A DNA stretch of 64,000 bases, taken from contig DCEF01000020.1 of NCBI GenBank assembly GCA_002316805.1, forward strand, positions 226,883 to 290,882, written 5' to 3'. This document shows, in pieces, positions 61,219-64,000 of the stretch. The position numbers were made by a program, and so were the translations under genes. Under the pieces are notes generated by a model. The model was not told where the DNA came from. It was given only the letters and a program-made list of their open reading frames with translations, and did no database searches. Every line of letters starts with the position of its first letter. Positions within the stretch are counted from its first letter, which is position 1. This DNA is from Ruminococcaceae bacterium UBA1036. GTDB lineage: Bacteria; Bacillota; Clostridia; Oscillospirales; Acutalibacteraceae.

Positions 61219-62289
61219 TTACTTTGACATATATTTCGAGCAGTTATCCTTTGTCACTTTTTCATATGGTATCCAGACGTATTTGTTAGATGTCACTTCA
61301 AAGCCGGCAGTGTCTTTTGTAATAGTTTTGTTCTGAGCCGCCGCAACAGCTATCCTCATGGCTGCAATGCCCTGGTCTATTCCGTTGTTGTAAGCTGTGC
61401 CGTACATTGAGCCATCCTGAATTGCTGCAAGGCCCGGAGTTGTTGCATCGACGCCGACAACAGGGATAAACTTTGACGCATCGCCTTTGTTGTAGCCGTG
61501 GGCTTTAAGCGACTCTATCGCCCCAAGCGCCATATCGTCGTTATTTGCAAATACGGCCTCGATCTTGTCAACACCCTTTGAAGTTATGAAATTGTTCATA
61601 AGGTCTGTTGCCTTAGCTTTGTCCCAGTATGCTGTGTCTGCTGCAAGTTTTACTGTCTTCATGCCGCTGTCGTTAACAGTCTGGATTGAGTATTTGGTAC
61701 GCAGCGTAGCATCCTGGTGGCCCGGCTCGCCTTGAAGCATTACATAGTCAATTGCGCCGTTGCCATTTTTATCTGCGGATTTGTTTTTCTTGAAATAGTC
61801 GAGCATAAGCTGGCCCTGAATTTCTCCTGACTGCTCCGCTTTCGCACCGACATACCATATCTTGTCGTAGCTCTTCATCACAGTTTCTTCCGGCTCACGG
61901 TTTATAAATATTACAGGCAGGTTTTTAGCTTTGGCTTTCTCAACTATGGATTCTGCAGCCGTGCGGTCCACCGGGTTCACAACAAGTGCGGAAACACCCT
62001 TTGTTATGAAAGCGTCTACCTGCTCGTTCTGCGTAGCCTGCTTGTTCTGTGAATCTACGACGTCGAGCTTTACTCCCTCTTTTGTCGCTTCTTTCTGCAT
62101 CTGGTTCCTGACGCTCGTCATAAACGTATCGTCGAATTTGTAAACGCAGAACCCGACCGAAATATCAGACGTATTGGCCTTTTTGTCATTTGAGGCAGAA
62201 CCGCTCGACGCCGTTTTGTTGCCCGAGCACCCCACAGCCGAAAGGCCGAGCACAAGCACTGACAGCGCTGTCGCCATGAAACGTTTCAT
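61219..62289 (-). CDS. mglB: Galactose/glucose-binding lipoprotein
   Basis: 356 residues. Signal peptide with lipobox LSAVGC (Cys21), then a Ser/Asn-rich linker. NPVDRTAAESIVEKAK, FINREPEE, the calcium-binding loop DKNGNGAIDYV, FANNDDMALGAIESL and GVDATTPGL match MglB. First gene of mglBAC. Confidence 0.93.
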   Translation of the reverse strand: MKRFMATALSVLVLGLSAVGCSGNKTASSGSASNDKKANTSDISVGFCVYKFDDTFMTSVRNQMQKEATKEGVKLDVVDSQNKQATQNEQVDAFITKGVSALVVNPVDRTAAESIVEKAKAKNLPVIFINREPEETVMKSYDKIWYVGAKAEQSGEIQGQLMLDYFKKNKSADKNGNGAIDYVMLQGEPGHQDATLRTKYSIQTVNDSGMKTVKLAADTAYWDKAKATDLMNNFITSKGVDKIEAVFANNDDMALGAIESLKAHGYNKGDASKFIPVVGVDATTPGLAAIQDGSMYGTAYNNGIDQGIAAMRIAVAAAQNKTITKDTAGFEVTSNKYVWIPYEKVTKDNCSKYMSK

Positions 62290-62384
62290 AAATATTCCTC
62301 CCTTAAAATTTTTAAAAGCTTGCGGGCGGTAAAATTATGCTTTTAATATAAAATTTACTGCCCAACGTGACTTTATTTGTCTAT

Positions 62385-62413
62385 AGTATAATTATTGTTC
62401 TTATGAAAATCCA
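62385..62413 (-). promoter_or_regulatory. Possible promoter of mglBAC
   Basis: Minus strand TGGATT (62413-62408), 17-base spacer, TATACT (62390-62385), leaving a leader of about 90 nt before mglB. The -35 is weak, as expected for an activated promoter. Confidence 0.5.
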
Positions 62414-62496
62414 TATAAAATTCTCCACACATATATAAAATTTCTTAGCATGTGATTGCTTTTTGTGTCAGAATGTTACAAGGCTGATATTCTTTT

Positions 62497-62676
62497 TCAC
62501 TTTATGGAATCGTTTATTATGATGTACAGCAAAAAGCCTGCCCCACGAAGTAACATGGAACAGGCTCGTTTTATACTGTTAATTATACGGGAAATGACAA
62601 AACGCCAACCCTTGCAAACGCCCAGGAACGCTCCCCACAGCTTGCTTTTTGATTCTCTGTTTCCGCCATTGCACAT
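62497..62676 (-). CDS. Doubtful short ORF upstream of mglB
   Basis: A 59-codon frame (ATG at 62676) encodes a basic, partly hydrophobic peptide with SKLWGAFLGVCKGWRFVISR. A second ATG at 62669 in another frame opens a 28-codon frame with a better spaced AGAAGGTG. The stretch also forms the hairpin at 62535-62566. One of the frames might be a leader peptide or mobile-repeat remnant; function unknown. Confidence 0.25.
   Translation of the reverse strand: MCNGGNRESKSKLWGAFLGVCKGWRFVISRIINSIKRACSMLLRGAGFLLYIIINDSIK
62531..62566 (-). terminator. Terminator-like hairpin ahead of the mglB promoter
   Basis: Minus strand AGCCTG and CAGGCT pair, with an inner CCA/TGG, followed by TTTTTG. It would stop a short transcript begun in the LysR-mgl gap. 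Confidence 0.45.
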
Positions 62677-62775
62677 TCACCTTCTACTTCATACAGAAAA
62701 GCATAAAAATTTTATATTGAAAATACTTAATTTATGTGTTATCAATATAATATTACTATAGAAGGAGGAACCTGC

Positions 62776-63660
62776 ATGGACATTAAGCAGCTGACGGACT
62801 TTGTCGCAGTGGTAAATCACGGTACACTTACAGCAGCGGCCAAATCTCTGCACCTATCCGAGCCGCCCTTAAGTGTACAGATTCACCAGCTGGAGGGCGA
62901 ACTGAACTGCATACTGTTTGACCGCAGCGCACGCCGAATGCAGCTGACCGAAGCAGGCAGGCTGCTGTACGAACGTGCTACAGTCATACTGGATTTGTGT
63001 AATTCCACAAAGCGGGAAATGGCCGATTATCTTTCCGGCGACACAGGAACGCTGCGCATCGGCGTCACCTCTTCGATATGCAATGCACTGTTTCTGGAGT
63101 GGATGAAACGGTTTCACGCGGTGTGCCCTGGCATTCGGTTTGAGCTGCAGGAAGAGAACACCTATCAGCTGCTTGAGGCCGTGCGCTCCGGGTTGGTGGA
63201 GTTGGCATTTGTGCGCACGCCGTTTTCGGCAGCGGACCTACAGAGCACACCGCTCCGCAGGGAATCTCTGTGCGCTGTCGCCCTTCCGGAAATGTTGCCG
63301 AAAAAAGCCATCACCCTGCAGGAGCTTTCTTTCATGCCGCTTCTCTTAACGCGCCGGTGGGAAGCCGTCCTGCAGGACACACTCCATCGGGAACAGCTGA
63401 AGCCACAGATTGTCTGCCTGGCTGATGACACCCGGACCATTGTACGCATGGCTGAAGAGGGGCTTGGTGTTGGTATTGTGCCGCAGTCCGTTCTGCCCTC
63501 CTGTAAAGTTTCACCGGTACAGGCAAACGTTCTGCATCAGCCGGAACTTCAAAGTGAAATTTGTGCCGTAAATCGCCGTGACGCATATCTTTCCACTGCC
63601 GCACAACGGTTTTTAGAGATTGCAAAACAAGTGCAGGGGACTACCGGTGCAGTTGAATAG
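62776..63660 (+). CDS. LysR-family transcriptional regulator
   Basis: 294 residues from an ATG eight bases after GAAGGAGG. Amino-terminal HTH (residues 1-60; TLTAAAKSLHLSEPPLSVQIHQLE) and a periplasmic-binding-like effector domain (90-290; GTLRIGVTSSICNALFLEW; EEGLGVGIVPQSVL). The effector is unknown. LysR regulators often control the divergent gene, here possibly the short ORF or mglB, but no firm link. Confidence 0.93.
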   Translation: MDIKQLTDFVAVVNHGTLTAAAKSLHLSEPPLSVQIHQLEGELNCILFDRSARRMQLTEAGRLLYERATVILDLCNSTKREMADYLSGDTGTLRIGVTSSICNALFLEWMKRFHAVCPGIRFELQEENTYQLLEAVRSGLVELAFVRTPFSAADLQSTPLRRESLCAVALPEMLPKKAITLQELSFMPLLLTRRWEAVLQDTLHREQLKPQIVCLADDTRTIVRMAEEGLGVGIVPQSVLPSCKVSPVQANVLHQPELQSEICAVNRRDAYLSTAAQRFLEIAKQVQGTTGAVE

Positions 63661-63662
63661 CG

Positions 63663-63706
63663 AAAAAATGTGAGGCTTTCTCGGTTTTGCAGGGAGAAAG
63701 CCTCAC
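63663..63706 (-). terminator. Terminator at the distal end of the CRISPR array
   Basis: A 13-base perfect stem (63670-63682 with 63694-63706), loop of 11. On the minus strand it is followed by A and six T. The plus strand has no T-run. It lies 4 bases from the last repeat, so it should end a CRISPR transcript running on the minus strand. Confidence 0.8.
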
Positions 63707-63710
63707 TGTG

Positions 63711-64000
63711 ATTTCAATCCACACTCCCCGCATGGGGAGTGACGTTGGGCTGTTAATCAGCATACTGTATTTAGCAAATTTCAATCCACACTCCCCGCAT
63801 GGGGAGTGACCTATTTCTGCTTTCTGTATGTAAGGCTTTTGTGCATATTTCAATCCACACTCCCCGCATGGGGAGTGACCGCCCTGCTTGGTATACAGTA
63901 TTTACACATTTTGATTTCAATCCACACTCCCCGCATGGGGAGTGACGGTATTATGCAGATGGCTATCCTGCCGCGTGACAAATTTCAATCCACACTCCCC
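63711..64000 (-). CRISPR. CRISPR array, type I-C-like repeat, distal end (continues off window)
   Basis: Four complete identical 33-base repeats at 63711-63743, 63778-63810, 63847-63879 and 63914-63946, and a fifth from 63982 cut by the window edge. Spacers are 34, 36, 34 and 35 bases. On the plus strand the repeat starts ATTTCAATCC and ends GGGGAGTGAC. The complement starts GTCACTCCCC, has an eight-pair hairpin and ends GTGGATTGAAAT, as in type I-C repeats. crRNA is therefore expected from the minus strand, with leader and cas genes beyond 64000. No cas gene is in the window. Confidence 0.96.

Noticed and set aside
62535..62566. The hairpin as the terminator of a plus-strand gene
   Set aside because: No plus-strand gene lies upstream of it; the longer T-run is on the minus strand.

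Overview
The window is a chromosomal segment of a low-to-mid GC, probably spore-forming member of the Clostridia, most likely Oscillospiraceae/Ruminococcaceae (inference). The reasons are: Firmicutes-type S10-spc-alpha order with a KOW-domain protein between map and infA; strong AGGAGG ribosome binding sites with frequent GTG/TTG starts; a YpeB-type germination protein; sigma-A promoters; intrinsic terminators at nearly every operon end; and a type I-C-like CRISPR repeat. There are no rRNA or tRNA genes and no insertion sequences.

1-15.3 kb (minus strand): the whole S10-spc-alpha ribosomal protein operon, from rpsJ at its promoter end (14.9 kb) to a truncated rpoA at the window edge. It also carries secY, adk, map and infA. 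The S10 leader holds a well-formed intrinsic terminator about 80 bases before rpsJ, which looks like an attenuator. 15.3-23 kb: an envelope-stress type operon (response regulator, sensor kinase, HtrA protease), then greA-lysS under a perfect sigma-A promoter, a DtxR/MntR regulator and a flavin reductase.

23-31.5 kb (plus strand): a complete arginine cluster argG-H-C-J-B-D-F behind a consensus ARG box. It converts glutamate to arginine by the acetyl-recycling route through ArgJ. 31.5-38.5 kb: single genes, namely YpeB, an EAL phosphodiesterase, an M19 dipeptidase, a type I asparaginase, a small coiled-coil protein and a cysteine-rich GGDEF protein. The intergenic stretches here are AT-rich. 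39-46 kb: an XpaC-TelA pair, a large 2-enoate-reductase-like flavoenzyme, two tandem small paralogues of unknown function, a stand-alone CoaC-type decarboxylase, a decayed P1 peptidase, and a zinc-ribbon miniprotein.

46-49.3 kb: vitamin genes. pdxST (PLP synthase) diverges from a TPP riboswitch plus terminator controlling thiM and a thiamine-binding protein. Next is a candidate structured non-coding RNA of about 220 nt whose ends pair, behind a strong promoter. 49.6-52.6 kb: three overlapping genes for a 2-hydroxyacyl-CoA-dehydratase-type activase and two partner proteins, without a recognisable dehydratase.

52.7-62.3 kb (minus strand): a galactose/glucose uptake and sensing locus. mglB-mglA-mglC is followed by an AraC-type response regulator, a YesM-type histidine kinase, a membrane-anchored binding protein and a second MglB paralogue. 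The window closes with a LysR regulator and the distal end of a CRISPR array, which appears to be transcribed on the minus strand and ends at a hairpin terminator.
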